From contig JAIPBJ010000017.1 in the NCBI GenBank assembly GCA_021739625.1, forward strand, positions 1 to 39,786: a stretch of 39,786 bases of DNA. The letters run 5' to 3'. The translations under genes and the position numbers were made by a program. This DNA is from Flavobacteriales bacterium (GTDB taxonomy: Bacteria > Bacteroidota > Bacteroidia > UBA10329). Position 1 is the first letter of the stretch; every line of letters begins with the position of its first letter. Positions 1 through 6,913 of this stretch are shown one piece after another. Below the pieces are notes generated by a model. That model did not search any database, had not been told where the DNA came from, and saw only the letters and a program-made list of their open reading frames with translations.

Positions 1-1
1 G

Positions 2-202
2 CCCGTCACTGACAGACCCTACACCGACAGGCGGCTGTTCCCCCTTTTCGATGGTCTTATTCCCGAAGGGTGGCTGCTCGACATTGCCGCCAAGAACTGG
101 AAGATAAGGCCCACCGACCGCATGGGCCTCTTGCTCGCCTGCTGCCGCGACTGCATCGGGGCCGTGAGCATCATACCGATAACCGCGCAGGATGGAGCAT
201 AG
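2..202 (+). CDS. HipS-like protein, 3' end (HipA N-terminal domain as a separate protein), partial
   Basis: An open frame enters from the left edge and ends at TAG 200-202, giving the last 66 residues. They contain FDGLIPEGWLL near the start and DCIGAVSIIP near the end, which are hallmark segments of the HipA N-terminal (Couple_hipA) domain. In classical HipA this domain is fused to the kinase. Here it ends in its own stop codon and overlaps the downstream kinase start by 11 bases, as in the tripartite HipBST systems, where HipS is the small antitoxin and HipT the Ser/Thr kinase toxin. The start of the gene and any HipB-type DNA-binding partner would lie left of the window. The domain call is firm; the antitoxin role is inferred from the split arrangement. 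Confidence 0.8.
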   Translation, partial: PVTDRPYTDRRLFPLFDGLIPEGWLLDIAAKNWKIRPTDRMGLLLACCRDCIGAVSIIPITAQDGA

Positions 203-1133
203 ATGCCTGCACTGCTATCTGCCGCTTGACGCAGCATCGGACCATCACGCCAAGTGTGCCTCCGCATTCTTCGGAACTCCGACCGCGCCCCGCATGCCCT
301 ATGCCCTCAACCAGATGGCCGAGCTGGCCAAACAAGTGGTAGAGCGCAGTGTGGCGGTGCCCGGGGTGCAGGCCAAGCTGTCCATGTCGGTGGTCAAAGA
401 GACGCAGGCCGGCACGCACCATCGGCTCACGGTGGTAGGGGCGCTGGGAGGCCATTTCATCCTCAAGCCCCCGTCCGACCTCTACCCCGAGATGCCGCAG
501 AACGAGCACCTCACCATGCGCATGGCCGAGGCATTCGGCATCAGAACTGTCCCATCAAGCCTCGTGCGCTTGGATTCGGGCGAAATCTGCTACATCACCA
601 AACGCGTGGACAGGACAGCGAAGGGCGACAAGATCCATCTTCTGGACATGTTCCAGATCACCGAGGCGCACGACAAGTACCGTGGCTCCATGGAAAGGAT
701 CGGCCGCGCCCTCCATGACCATTCCAGCAATCCGCTGCTCGACATGGTCTTCTATTTCGAGCTCACCCTCTTCTGCTTCCTCACAGGCAACAACGACATG
801 CATCTCAAGAACTTTTCGATGATGGAAAGTGCCTCGGGCTGGGTGCTGGCTCCCGCCTACGACCTGCTCAACGTGGCCATTCTGCTGCCCGATGACACCG
901 AGCAGCTCGCCCTCACCCTCGAAGGGAAGAAACGCAAACTGACCAAGGGGCATTTCGAGCGGATCGGCCGTGGGCTGGGCCTCTCGGACAGGCAGGTGCA
1001 AAGCGTCTTCGATCGGATGCAGAAGCACCGCCCCACTGCCCACGCGCTCGTTGGCCGGTCATTCCTGTCCGAAGCAATGAAGACGGACTACCTCAGCGTG
1101 ATGGAGAGCAGATATGCTGCGCTGGGGGAGTGA
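192..1133 (+). CDS. HipT/HipA-type serine/threonine kinase toxin (C-terminal kinase domain as a stand-alone protein)
   Basis: This 313-residue protein carries the HipA kinase core. A glycine-rich loop, VPGVQAKLS, lies at about 56-64. The catalytic segment GNNDMHLKNFS is at about 199-209, with D202 as the predicted catalytic Asp, and the metal-binding motif YDLL is at 223-226 (D224). The N-terminus has a Cys-rich stretch (MEHRCLHCYLPL, later CASAFFGT) typical of the split Bacteroidota form. HipA-family kinases phosphorylate translation targets (GltX for HipA, TrpS for HipT) and cause growth arrest. ATG 192 lies inside the end of the HipS gene, which points to translational coupling. The segment before GVQ reads AVP, so the SIS-type autophosphorylation serines described for E. 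coli HipT are not present at that exact spot. Confidence 0.85.
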   Translation: MEHRCLHCYLPLDAASDHHAKCASAFFGTPTAPRMPYALNQMAELAKQVVERSVAVPGVQAKLSMSVVKETQAGTHHRLTVVGALGGHFILKPPSDLYPEMPQNEHLTMRMAEAFGIRTVPSSLVRLDSGEICYITKRVDRTAKGDKIHLLDMFQITEAHDKYRGSMERIGRALHDHSSNPLLDMVFYFELTLFCFLTGNNDMHLKNFSMMESASGWVLAPAYDLLNVAILLPDDTEQLALTLEGKKRKLTKGHFERIGRGLGLSDRQVQSVFDRMQKHRPTAHALVGRSFLSEAMKTDYLSVMESRYAALGE

Positions 1134-1355
1134 AGCGGTTCATTTGCCCCGTGCCATCTTGGTCGGGTTCTGCCTTGTGTCGAAGACCTCTGTCACCTCC
1201 ACTGCTTCATTTCGGGTTTGAGCTGCGCTGTGGAGGTGAGCGCTACGAACCGCCTTTCACCGCACCCATCTCAGACCGCACACGCATCCGAACGAATCCC
1301 GTGATCCGCATCATCGGACCGATGGCGTGAACCTCCTTTTCAGGCGGTCAGCATG

Positions 1356-1391
1356 TTCCGGCAAGGCACGGGGCCGGAATCATGTCCGGCC
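1356..1391. terminator. Hairpin region between convergent genes, possible weak terminator
   Basis: GGCCGGA (1372-1378) and TCCGGCC (1385-1391) form a perfect 7-bp stem around ATCATG. An upstream TTCCGGC (1356-1362) can pair instead with GCCGGAA (1373-1379), so two mutually exclusive stems are possible. The site lies between the end of hipT and the end of the convergent Omp28-like gene. There is no U-tract, so termination is only inferred. The rest of 1134-1409 shows no gene. Confidence 0.35.
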
Positions 1392-1409
1392 ACGCCCTCA
1401 TCGGGGTCA

Positions 1410-2768
1410 TCAGTTCTTTGTCAGCTTGAATGTGGCGGTCGCCTCGCCCCGCTGAACACGGAGCAGGTACGTGCCTGTTGCCAATGACCCAAGATCATCA
1501 AAATACTGCACATCGGAGAACACACGCTGCCATTGCTGTATCCTACGACCATCGGCAGCGAACATCTCCACAGTTGCAGATTCTGAAGAAGGGGAGAGCG
1601 AAATGTAAAATCCTTCCTCATTCAATGGGTTGGGAAACACTTTCATGGATGCCTGAAGATCGGCCGTCTCACCGATTCCCACAGGAAGCATGCTCGCCTT
1701 TGCAGCATTGAGGGTAAGTGCCCCATTGTCATTACGCTTTGTCACGTATGCCACCAATCGGATGTTCGATGCAACCCACTCGTTTGGAAGCGTGTAGGTG
1801 AATTCATGGCTGTAGGGTGTATTGACCACTGGAGACGCAGGTATCAGGTCAGCAGTGCCTGAAGCACCCCCAAGCACCGCCCTCACCACATGATGGTGAA
1901 CATAATTGTTCCCTGCTCCACCGTTGTTCTGGTAGTTCACAATATTGTCCTCCAAGACATAGGCATTCATAGTGTATTCCCCTTCTTCGGCATACGTGAA
2001 ATTGGCTGTGACGGGCAAATTCAACACACGGGTTGTCGCGTTGAATGTGGGGGACATTGAAACCGACACTGGAGCAACGGAAAGTGTGCGGGCATCAACC
2101 TCGGCCTCCCATCTTGTGTGGATGAAATTGATCTCGTATGCGCCATATTCACCTTGATCGATCAATCCTGCCGGTGTGTAGGACACATTCATGTTGGCAC
2201 TCAGATACTCTGTTCCGGAAGCAACGCTAAGGTCATCGGAGGGATGGAATTTTGCAATGGCCACATTCGGGTCAGCACTGATCGTGTTGGTGACCGTATT
2301 GCAAGGCGGACATTGCGGACACCAAGTAGCGGTCTTGGCCTCCAAAAGCACAGTCTTGACGGCCCAGTTCTCAATTGCCGTCATGCTTATGGTTATTGTG
2401 TCGTTGGATGTATCGGAGTCTCCCACAAACTTCACCCACACCTTCAGGGTGCCCTCCCCTTGTGTTGGGATATTGAGCTGCACTGGATTCGTGTTGCTCA
2501 TATAGTTGTTGGAGACGATGCCACCACCGCCAACATTTATCACAGGGCCAAGATTCACCGTTCCGTTGTTCCACCTCCAACCGACACGGAACTGGGTGAT
2601 CGGAATGTCGGTCGCGTTCCTTACCGAAGCGGAAATAGCATAGTTCGTGTTTGTTTTGACGTAGCGGCCCATTGCCACGTTCTCCAGATACGCGTCCTGT
2701 GCAAAGGTCGTGATGCTCAATAGGCATGCGCTGAACAGAACCAGTGCGCTTTTGTAGTGCTTGTCCAT
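1410..2768 (-). CDS. Omp28-like thioredoxin-fold protein with T9SS C-terminal sorting domain
   Basis: A signal peptide (MDKHYKSALVLFSACLLSITTFAQ, split here as two runs: MDKHYKSALVLF then SACLLSITTFAQ) is followed by an Ig-like segment. Next comes a thioredoxin-like region with the motif ATWCPQCPPC (CxxCxxC), typical of Omp28-related outer-membrane or secreted proteins of Bacteroidota. The C-terminus has the type A T9SS sorting domain: VFPNP, then FAADGR, then GTYLLRV and a final FKLTKN. The protein should be exported across the inner membrane and then secreted or surface-anchored by T9SS. The start at 2768 is chosen because the signal peptide begins there and a longer frame would run into the promoter at 2808-2839. 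The biochemical role is unknown; the Cys motif could be redox-active. Confidence 0.8.
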   Translation of the reverse strand: MDKHYKSALVLFSACLLSITTFAQDAYLENVAMGRYVKTNTNYAISASVRNATDIPITQFRVGWRWNNGTVNLGPVINVGGGGIVSNNYMSNTNPVQLNIPTQGEGTLKVWVKFVGDSDTSNDTITISMTAIENWAVKTVLLEAKTATWCPQCPPCNTVTNTISADPNVAIAKFHPSDDLSVASGTEYLSANMNVSYTPAGLIDQGEYGAYEINFIHTRWEAEVDARTLSVAPVSVSMSPTFNATTRVLNLPVTANFTYAEEGEYTMNAYVLEDNIVNYQNNGGAGNNYVHHHVVRAVLGGASGTADLIPASPVVNTPYSHEFTYTLPNEWVASNIRLVAYVTKRNDNGALTLNAAKASMLPVGIGETADLQASMKVFPNPLNEEGFYISLSPSSESATVEMFAADGRRIQQWQRVFSDVQYFDDLGSLATGTYLLRVQRGEATATFKLTKN

Positions 2769-3126
2769 GTGTTTTTTGTTTAAAAGTGTTAGTTGGTTTA
2801 TCAGGTTCAAATATAGAACACGTTCTCATTGTCCAACAATGATTCGACACCATGTCAAACCCCTCAGAACTCACTCAGATGCAATTGACCTCCAAGACAT
2901 GCGTTTGCACGTGATATTCAATCAGTTGCCGATCGGCCACGAAGGAGCACAAAGGAACACGGATATGCCGCTGCGGTCAAGGCAGCCCATGACTGCACAA
3001 AGTCTTGACATCGCAACCTGTTACATCAGGTCACGCCATTCGGGGAGTGATCCTTCGGAACACTTGTGCGGGCCGGGTCTCATCCATGGATCGCAATCAG
3101 TCGGGCGGGGCAGCAGTGCGGCTGCC
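2769..3126. other. Gene-free stretch between the Omp28-like gene and the RelE/ParE toxin
   Basis: Apart from the promoter at 2808-2839 I see no coding region, RNA gene or obvious repeat here. The long plus-strand open frame that crosses it has no recognisable motif and is antisense to the toxin gene. Confidence 0.5.
2808..2839 (-). promoter_or_regulatory. Bacteroidota-type promoter for the Omp28-like gene
   Basis: On the minus strand TTGTTG (2834-2839) is followed after 18 bases by TATATTTG (2808-2815). This is an excellent match to the Bacteroidota -33 TTG / -7 TAnnTTTG pattern. It lies about 40 bases upstream of the ATG at 2768 and gives a 5' leader of about 33 bases. Confidence 0.75.
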
Positions 3127-3462
3127 TTACAGGCTTTTGATGATCGACCTCACCGTTCTTGTGTCGATGCTGTCCATTTCCGATTTGTCGTAGATGGTGA
3201 GCAGGTAAACCTCCCGCTCCTCTGTCACCACGTATGTGATGATTCTTGCGCCCCCGCTCTTGCCTTTGCCCTTGCTGCTTATGGCGATACGCAACTTGAA
3301 GGTGCTACCGCCCAAGGGAGTGCCCATTTCGGGCGTGGATGTCAGCAATGTGTTCAGCTCCGAAAGCTCATCCCTGAGAGACGGGTACTTCTTCACCAGC
3401 CGTTTGGCCTCACGCTTGAAACGGTCACTGGGGATGACGCTATAGGTCAGCGAGGAACTCAT
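3127..3462 (-). CDS. RelE/ParE-superfamily toxin of a type II toxin-antitoxin pair
   Basis: This 111-residue protein has the size and pattern of RelE/ParE toxins: an N-terminal FKREAKRLVKKYPSLRDEL helix pair, a Gly-rich turn (GTPLGGSTFKLRIAIS), a basic segment with GKGKSGGARIITYVV, then VYLLTIYDKSE and a C-terminal helix. Family members cleave ribosome-bound mRNA (RelE-like) or poison gyrase (ParE-like); which applies here cannot be decided by eye. The start overlaps the end of the upstream antitoxin gene by 23 bases, so the two are co-transcribed with the antitoxin first. Confidence 0.85.
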   Translation of the reverse strand: MSSSLTYSVIPSDRFKREAKRLVKKYPSLRDELSELNTLLTSTPEMGTPLGGSTFKLRIAISSKGKGKSGGARIITYVVTEEREVYLLTIYDKSEMDSIDTRTVRSIIKSL

Positions 3463-3658
3463 GCAGCGTCTGCTTGCTGGCCTTTCCTGCCCTCATCTTC
3501 TCCACATCCTTGAGGGCGTCCTTGAGGTCTGAACGGAGCTTGAGCGCCTGCTCGTAGCGTTTCAGTTCTGCGAGCACCTTCTGCCAGTCGCGCAGCGGCA
3601 ACTGAACGGCCTTCACATTGCCGTCACTGTCATTCAGGTAATCCACTGCAATCCTCAT
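3440..3658 (-). CDS. Antitoxin partner of the RelE/ParE toxin
   Basis: This 72-residue protein has an N-terminal segment (MRIAVDYLNDSDGNVKAVQL) with the look of a small dimerisation domain, then a long charged helix (LKRYEQALKLRSDLKDALKDVEKM) and a short tail ending in LHEFLADL. The N-terminal half resembles Phd/YefM-like antitoxins, with a toxin-wrapping C-terminal helix. The strongest evidence is position: it is directly upstream of and overlaps the toxin. It probably autoregulates the pair. The exact family is not certain. Confidence 0.75.
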   Translation of the reverse strand: MRIAVDYLNDSDGNVKAVQLPLRDWQKVLAELKRYEQALKLRSDLKDALKDVEKMRAGKASKQTLHEFLADL

Positions 3659-3663
3659 GCGAA

Positions 3664-3671
3664 CAAAGTTA
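3664..3671 (-). promoter_or_regulatory. -7 promoter element for the antitoxin-toxin pair
   Basis: TAACTTTG on the minus strand matches TAnnTTTG exactly and ends only 5 bases before the ATG at 3658, so the transcript is probably leaderless or nearly so. No clear -33 TTG is visible at the right spacing. Confidence 0.55.
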
Positions 3672-3741
3672 AGGCATTACCGTGCATGGGCACTTCGGGT
3701 GAAAATACGTGATCGGGCGGCTGCTATGAAGCCTGTTGCCC

Positions 3742-4119
3742 TCAGCCCTTTCTCCATTTCAACTGGTCTTTGCCTATGTCCACCATCTGGAAACTTCTGA
3801 CCTCTTGTCCTTCTTCATTGTAAATTTTCAAGGTGTTCGTTCCGTCAGAGAATTTCCGGGTGCCCGGTCTCATGTGGTGTGCATCATTAGGGGCCAGATA
3901 GAGCCAGTCACATGCTTCATTTTCTTTCAGCACCATGCTGAACCTGAACCGCGAAGGAGGAAACGTTATATGGTCGCAAGGGCGGAATACTTGAAACTCA
4001 GTTGTGTTCTCTTCCCTCGAATCTGTCCAACATCCAAGCAATGTCTCAGGGTCATGCTTTTCTTGGGCAAGAGTTCCTGTCGTAAGGGAGAGCAGGAGGA
4101 TGGTGAGCCGGAGTTTCAT
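3742..4119 (-). CDS. Small exported protein of unknown function, lipocalin-like
   Basis: This 125-residue protein begins with a clear signal peptide (MKLRLTILLLSLTTGTLAQ). The mature part starts LLGCWTDSREEN, a pattern common in small Bacteroidota lipocalin-like proteins ('L-x-G-x-W' followed by strands). Two cysteines (GCW and RPCDH) and a third (EACDW) could allow a disulfide. ATG 4119 is preferred over the TTG two codons upstream. I cannot assign a function; it is probably periplasmic or surface-exposed. Confidence 0.6.
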   Translation of the reverse strand: MKLRLTILLLSLTTGTLAQEKHDPETLLGCWTDSREENTTEFQVFRPCDHITFPPSRFRFSMVLKENEACDWLYLAPNDAHHMRPGTRKFSDGTNTLKIYNEEGQEVRSFQMVDIGKDQLKWRKG

Positions 4120-4234
4120 TTTCAAATATGGATTTAGGGGTGGGTATTGGAAGATTTGGGTGGGCTGGGCAGGGTCGTTTTTGTGGGATGTACGCCTTTA
4201 CATCCCTCCCATTTCGAGACAATGCAATAGTGAA

Positions 4235-4927
4235 TTAGTCGAAGTAAGTGTATGTTTTCTCATCGGTAATGTCACCGTCCTCATCGGTCATAGTATCGGT
4301 GATTATCCTGTTGCAGGCATCGTAAGTGTATGTGTGCGTATGGGTTATTGTATAAGTGTTGGTTGAATTGACGTGACGCGTTACTGTGTGTAACAGGTTG
4401 AGCGAGGGTTTCCCTAATAGGTTTTGAGTCCCGCCTCTTCTGGTTTCTAATTGGTCTGTATAGTAGGTGTAGGTGTAGTGACTGATAGTTTGTCCAGCAA
4501 AGCCAGACCAGATCAAGTTGCCATTGGTATATTCATAGTTATAGGTGGCCTCTGGTTCAATTCCTACAATATGCCTTGAAATCAAGTTTCCCTCCCCGTT
4601 GTAGGTATAATAACCGTCAGAATGGGTAGCAAAATATCCCTGAGCGGTCAATGGAACTACGGTAATATTTCCGGCTTGGTTTGCGGGGTCAAAACCGGTA
4701 ATCGTAACTTGACTACCATCATAGACATATGTGGTGTAACCCCCAGAAGGGTCATCTCTTCGAATAAGGCGATCTTCGGTATCGTAGGTGTAGATTTGGG
4801 GAAATCCGAAACGGGGTGTAACGGATTTCACCAAGTGGTATGGCTTCGCTGCGGCAGCCTCGTCTTCGTCACATGCATGAAGGCTAATGATGGAGAGGAA
4901 TAGAATAAGGAGTGCGGTGATTCGCAT
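4235..4927 (-). CDS. YD-repeat-like lipoprotein
   Basis: The start at 4927 gives a lipoprotein signal (MRITALLILFLSIISLHAC, with C19 as the lipidated Cys followed by acidic DEDE). The body, about 210 residues, consists of degenerate YD/RHS-type motifs: YTYDTEDRLIRRDD, TTYVYDG, YYTYNGEGNLI, YNYEYTNGNLI, HTYTYDACNRI, KTYTYFD. Such small lipoproteins are common in Bacteroidota and are thought to lie in the outer membrane. It is far too short for a polymorphic Rhs toxin and has no toxin tip. Base composition is visibly more AT-rich than its neighbours, so it may be acquired. A longer N-terminus from ATG 4963 is possible. Confidence 0.7.
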   Translation of the reverse strand: MRITALLILFLSIISLHACDEDEAAAAKPYHLVKSVTPRFGFPQIYTYDTEDRLIRRDDPSGGYTTYVYDGSQVTITGFDPANQAGNITVVPLTAQGYFATHSDGYYTYNGEGNLISRHIVGIEPEATYNYEYTNGNLIWSGFAGQTISHYTYTYYTDQLETRRGGTQNLLGKPSLNLLHTVTRHVNSTNTYTITHTHTYTYDACNRIITDTMTDEDGDITDEKTYTYFD

Positions 4928-5071
4928 AAGATCGGGCTTGGGATTTACTCGCGTTGTCTCCATCCTGTTCATGGTACCAATGGATGTCTGTGTCAAAAAT
5001 AGAGATGATTTCCAGTGGTTGCCGTACCCATCTAACCAACTTGATGTCGCATTCTGCGATTTCAAGTTATC

Positions 5072-5109
5072 ATACTCCTTCATTCAATTAATACTCCTTC
5101 ATTCAATTA
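5072..5109. repeat. Perfect 19-bp tandem duplication
   Basis: ATACTCCTTCATTCAATTA occurs twice back to back (5072-5090 and 5091-5109), upstream of the YD-repeat lipoprotein and just before the left 132-bp repeat. It looks like a recent replication-slippage product. Confidence 0.9.
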
Positions 5110-5136
5110 GACGATGAAGTCATCCTGCAACTCCCC

Positions 5137-5268
5137 CAAACGCAACCCTGTTGCATAAACTATCTTTTCGCCCCTTTTTAGAACACGGTGCGCTTCAATC
5201 TCCTTTTCTGTCCGTTGCTGGTGCTGCTGTTTGCCACGCAGGCAAAGGCGCAGATAAGCGGCACGGTG
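5137..5268 (+). repeat. Left copy of a 132-bp direct repeat (receptor operator, promoter and 5' end)
   Basis: This copy matches 6909-7040 with no gaps and 7 mismatches by my alignment (about 95% identity). It covers the GCAAC-N3-GTTGC palindrome, the -7 box, the GTG start and 27 codons of the TonB receptor. Identity stops abruptly at GCACGGTG on the right (5268) and begins at CAAACGC on the left. In this copy the -7 box reads TATCTTTT (5161-5168), so the invariant final G is lost. Together with the right copy it brackets the toxin-antitoxin-chaperone operon. Confidence 0.95.
5188..5268 (+). pseudogene. Truncated 5' end of the ZnuD-like TonB receptor gene
   Basis: From GTG 5188 the frame encodes the receptor signal peptide and the first mature residues (MRFNLLFCPLLVLLF, then ATQAKAQISGTV). 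Similarity to the intact receptor ends after 27 codons. The frame then runs on, unrelated, to 5460, antisense to the SecB-like gene. The degraded -7 box and the loss of the whole barrel indicate a remnant, not a functional gene. Confidence 0.85.
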
Positions 5269-5282
5269 GTGAAGCCGCACCC

Positions 5283-5301
5283 GGGGGTGATGCCCCCTTT
5301 T
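5283..5301. terminator. GC hairpin with T-run at the junction of the repeat and the TAC operon
   Basis: GGGGG (5283-5287), loop TGATG and CCCCC (5293-5297) are followed by TTTT. This is a short terminator-like structure on the plus strand. It also sits immediately beyond the stop of the minus-strand SecB-like gene, so it could insulate both the remnant promoter and the TAC operon. The stem is only 5 bp, so the call is tentative. Confidence 0.4.
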
Positions 5302-5304
5302 CCA

Positions 5305-5799
5305 TCAGTTCTTTCGAAAGTTCTTCGGGTCGATGATACCGAAGAAACTTGGGCCAAGGTATGTGCCACTTGTTTTTTCGAGAAAGATGCCCCTTGCGGT
5401 GCTGACGCTTATGGACTGCAAGGTGATATAGAACAATTCGGGAAGGTGGTTCTTCATTGATCCCGCTTCAAAGTAGTTCTGCATATCCTGCACTGCGTAT
5501 TCGTAGCGAACATTCAGCTTTGCAACCATAGTAAGGCTGTCCACTTCACTTTTGCCAGTTGCCTCTGATGCTGCTTTCAAGCTGGCTGTCACGGTCAGAT
5601 AAACGATGACAAGCTCATTTTCGGGTTCGAAAGAGAATTTCGATTCAAAGTTGTAGCGAAGATCATGGGCACGGAGGTGTTCTTCCACGTTTTCGACCTG
5701 AGATCTAAGGTCACGCAATGGAACAAGGGTGAACCCGTCCACCACCATATTCTTCAACATGGTGCCTACCTGCGGGTTGGATGTGGTTGGAGTGCTCAT
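5305..5799 (-). CDS. SecB-like chaperone of a toxin-antitoxin-chaperone (TAC) module
   Basis: This 164-residue soluble protein fits the SecB fold. A strand-rich middle (FESKFSFEPENELVIVYLTV, later LNVRYEYAVQDMQNYF) is followed by the most diagnostic part, a C-terminal helix and turn with STARGIFLEKTSGTYLGPSFFGIIDP. This matches the 'StaRGi-kT-GT-l-Pi-dP' ending seen in SecB-like chaperones of TAC systems. It is the third gene of a tight operon: 5 bases separate it from the antitoxin. In known TAC systems (M. tuberculosis Rv1955-1957; CmdTAC) the chaperone binds a C-terminal tail of the antitoxin and protects it from proteolysis. A general export role in place of canonical SecB cannot be excluded, but the context favours TAC. 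Confidence 0.72.
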   Translation of the reverse strand: MSTPTTSNPQVGTMLKNMVVDGFTLVPLRDLRSQVENVEEHLRAHDLRYNFESKFSFEPENELVIVYLTVTASLKAASEATGKSEVDSLTMVAKLNVRYEYAVQDMQNYFEAGSMKNHLPELFYITLQSISVSTARGIFLEKTSGTYLGPSFFGIIDPKNFRKN

Positions 5800-5804
5800 A
5801 TCGG

Positions 5805-6170
5805 TCAGGCGGCTTCTGCTATTGAAACCGGACGGCCATGGTCATCATCCGAGGTGAGGACCACCATTTCAGGTCTGTAAGTATTCAACGGTCTGTTGGG
5901 CAGCCCCAATTCCTCACGTGTGAACGTTCTTACCAGCTCCACTCCGAGTGCATTCTCGATCTTTGAGAGGGTGCGGAGGGTGAAATTCTGATTGCCCGAC
6001 AGCCATTTGCTGATCTCGGGCGCGGACTTGCCAAGGCGCAAGGCCAACTCGGACTTGGACATTCCGGTCTCACTCAATCGTTTCTTCACCAGCAATGCTA
6101 TCTGCATGGCGTGGCGAGTGTAGGTGAGGCTGTCTTGTTCCAATGTGCTGCTCGGTTCTGTGCTCATCAT
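5805..6170 (-). CDS. Xre/HigA-type antitoxin of the TAC module
   Basis: This 121-residue protein contains an HTH_3 (Xre) domain at about residues 20-78: ALLVKKRLSETGMSKSEL, then LGKSAPEISKWLSGNQNFTL and RTLSKIENALGV. The tail of about 40 residues after the HTH (from RTFTREELGLP to SIAEAA) is rich in prolines and hydrophobic residues. It could be the chaperone-addiction segment that SecB-like partners bind in TAC systems; this is an inference. ATG 6170 overlaps the toxin stop by one base (TGATG), so translation is coupled. Likely operator: the palindrome at 6698-6713. Confidence 0.8.
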   Translation of the reverse strand: MMSTEPSSTLEQDSLTYTRHAMQIALLVKKRLSETGMSKSELALRLGKSAPEISKWLSGNQNFTLRTLSKIENALGVELVRTFTREELGLPNRPLNTYRPEMVVLTSDDDHGRPVSIAEAA

Positions 6171-6697
6171 CAAATCTCTAAGTTGAACTCTTCAAGGAAT
6201 CTTCCCGATTGGTCGGTGAATTCCTCTTGGTTCCAGTTTATTGTGCCTTTCTTTTTCTTCCGTTGTATCTCGGCATAGACCAGTGCCATGAAATCAGCTG
6301 CGTTATGGCAATCTGGAAATTCATCTATGGTCGATTTTCCTTCTACATGCGGTTTCAGACATCCTTTACCGACAAGTGCAAAATTGGTGTTGGGCCAGTG
6401 GTAGGCATAGATTCTTAGTCGATGCTTGCTTGCCTTGTCAGGCAGGGCTTTCAGGTTGGGTCTGCTGTCTGAACCGGCCGACCTGAACAAGTCGTCATAA
6501 ACGCCAAATTCTTCTGTCATCAGTTTCATGCGGCTTCTCAAATCCATAGCTTGCTCAGCCCACTTTGTACCCTTGAACCTGTTCAGAAACCTTTCTGTCT
6601 CATGCTCGGAAAAGTTTTGGGTAGTCTCATCGTATATGGAGATACCATACAACCTGCCCCATTTTCCTTCGGCAAAAGTATGAATTTTCAGCCTCAC
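6170..6697 (-). CDS. Putative toxin of the TAC module (RelE/HigB-like C-terminal half)
   Basis: This 175-residue protein is encoded first in the operon. I do not recognise a named family over the full length. The C-terminal half has RLRIYAYHWPNTNFALVGKG followed by CLKP, then a helix FMALVYAEIQRKKKKG, which recalls the core strands and terminal helix of RelE/HigB-type mRNA interferases. The N-terminal half (FAEGKWGRLYGISIYDETTQ, ERFLNRFKGTKWAEQAMDL) is extra. At 175 residues it is longer than typical HigB (about 90-120). Start is GTG 6697, directly against the palindrome. The toxin role rests on gene order (toxin, Xre, SecB-like) and this partial resemblance. Confidence 0.6.
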   Translation of the reverse strand: MRLKIHTFAEGKWGRLYGISIYDETTQNFSEHETERFLNRFKGTKWAEQAMDLRSRMKLMTEEFGVYDDLFRSAGSDSRPNLKALPDKASKHRLRIYAYHWPNTNFALVGKGCLKPHVEGKSTIDEFPDCHNAADFMALVYAEIQRKKKKGTINWNQEEFTDQSGRFLEEFNLEI

Positions 6698-6713
6698 TTA
6701 ACTTTTGAGTTAA
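6698..6713. promoter_or_regulatory. Palindromic operator or hairpin abutting the TAC toxin start
   Basis: TTAACTTTTGAGTTAA is a perfect inverted repeat (TTAACT/AGTTAA, 4-base centre). On the minus strand it ends directly at the GTG start of the toxin. It is a good candidate binding site for the Xre antitoxin; as RNA it could also hide the start codon. Confidence 0.6.
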
Positions 6714-6739
6714 ATAAATAAAGTGGTCATATAACCCTC

Positions 6740-6747
6740 CAAACATA
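6740..6747 (-). promoter_or_regulatory. -7 element of the TAC operon promoter
   Basis: TATGTTTG on the minus strand matches TAnnTTTG. It would start transcription near 6733, placing the 6698-6713 palindrome in the 5' leader. No convincing -33 TTG is seen. Confidence 0.5.
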
Positions 6748-6913
6748 CGAACACTTGGTTGGTCTCTGCCACGAAGTCCCATGTAGCTTCAGGAAGTCAC
6801 AGACTTCCCAGATTGCATTTGACACCGGTCATCAGCCTCCAACAACACAGCTTGAACACGAAGGCCCAGTTGAGCCGGATGGAGACAAAAGTGCGCTTGA
6901 ATCAACTTCAAAC

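Noticed and set aside
1130-1330. 66-codon frame after hipT
   Set aside because: No start context, no recognisable features, Arg/Pro-rich composition typical of chance frames.
2761-3513. 250-codon plus-strand frame across the gap and the RelE/ParE toxin
   Set aside because: The C-terminal half is antisense to the toxin and antitoxin, the N-terminal half crosses a good promoter, and no domain pattern is seen.
4235-4927. Possible Rhs/polymorphic toxin because of YD repeats
   Set aside because: Only about 230 residues with a lipoprotein signal; no Rhs core boundary (DPxG-type) and no toxin domain or immunity gene.
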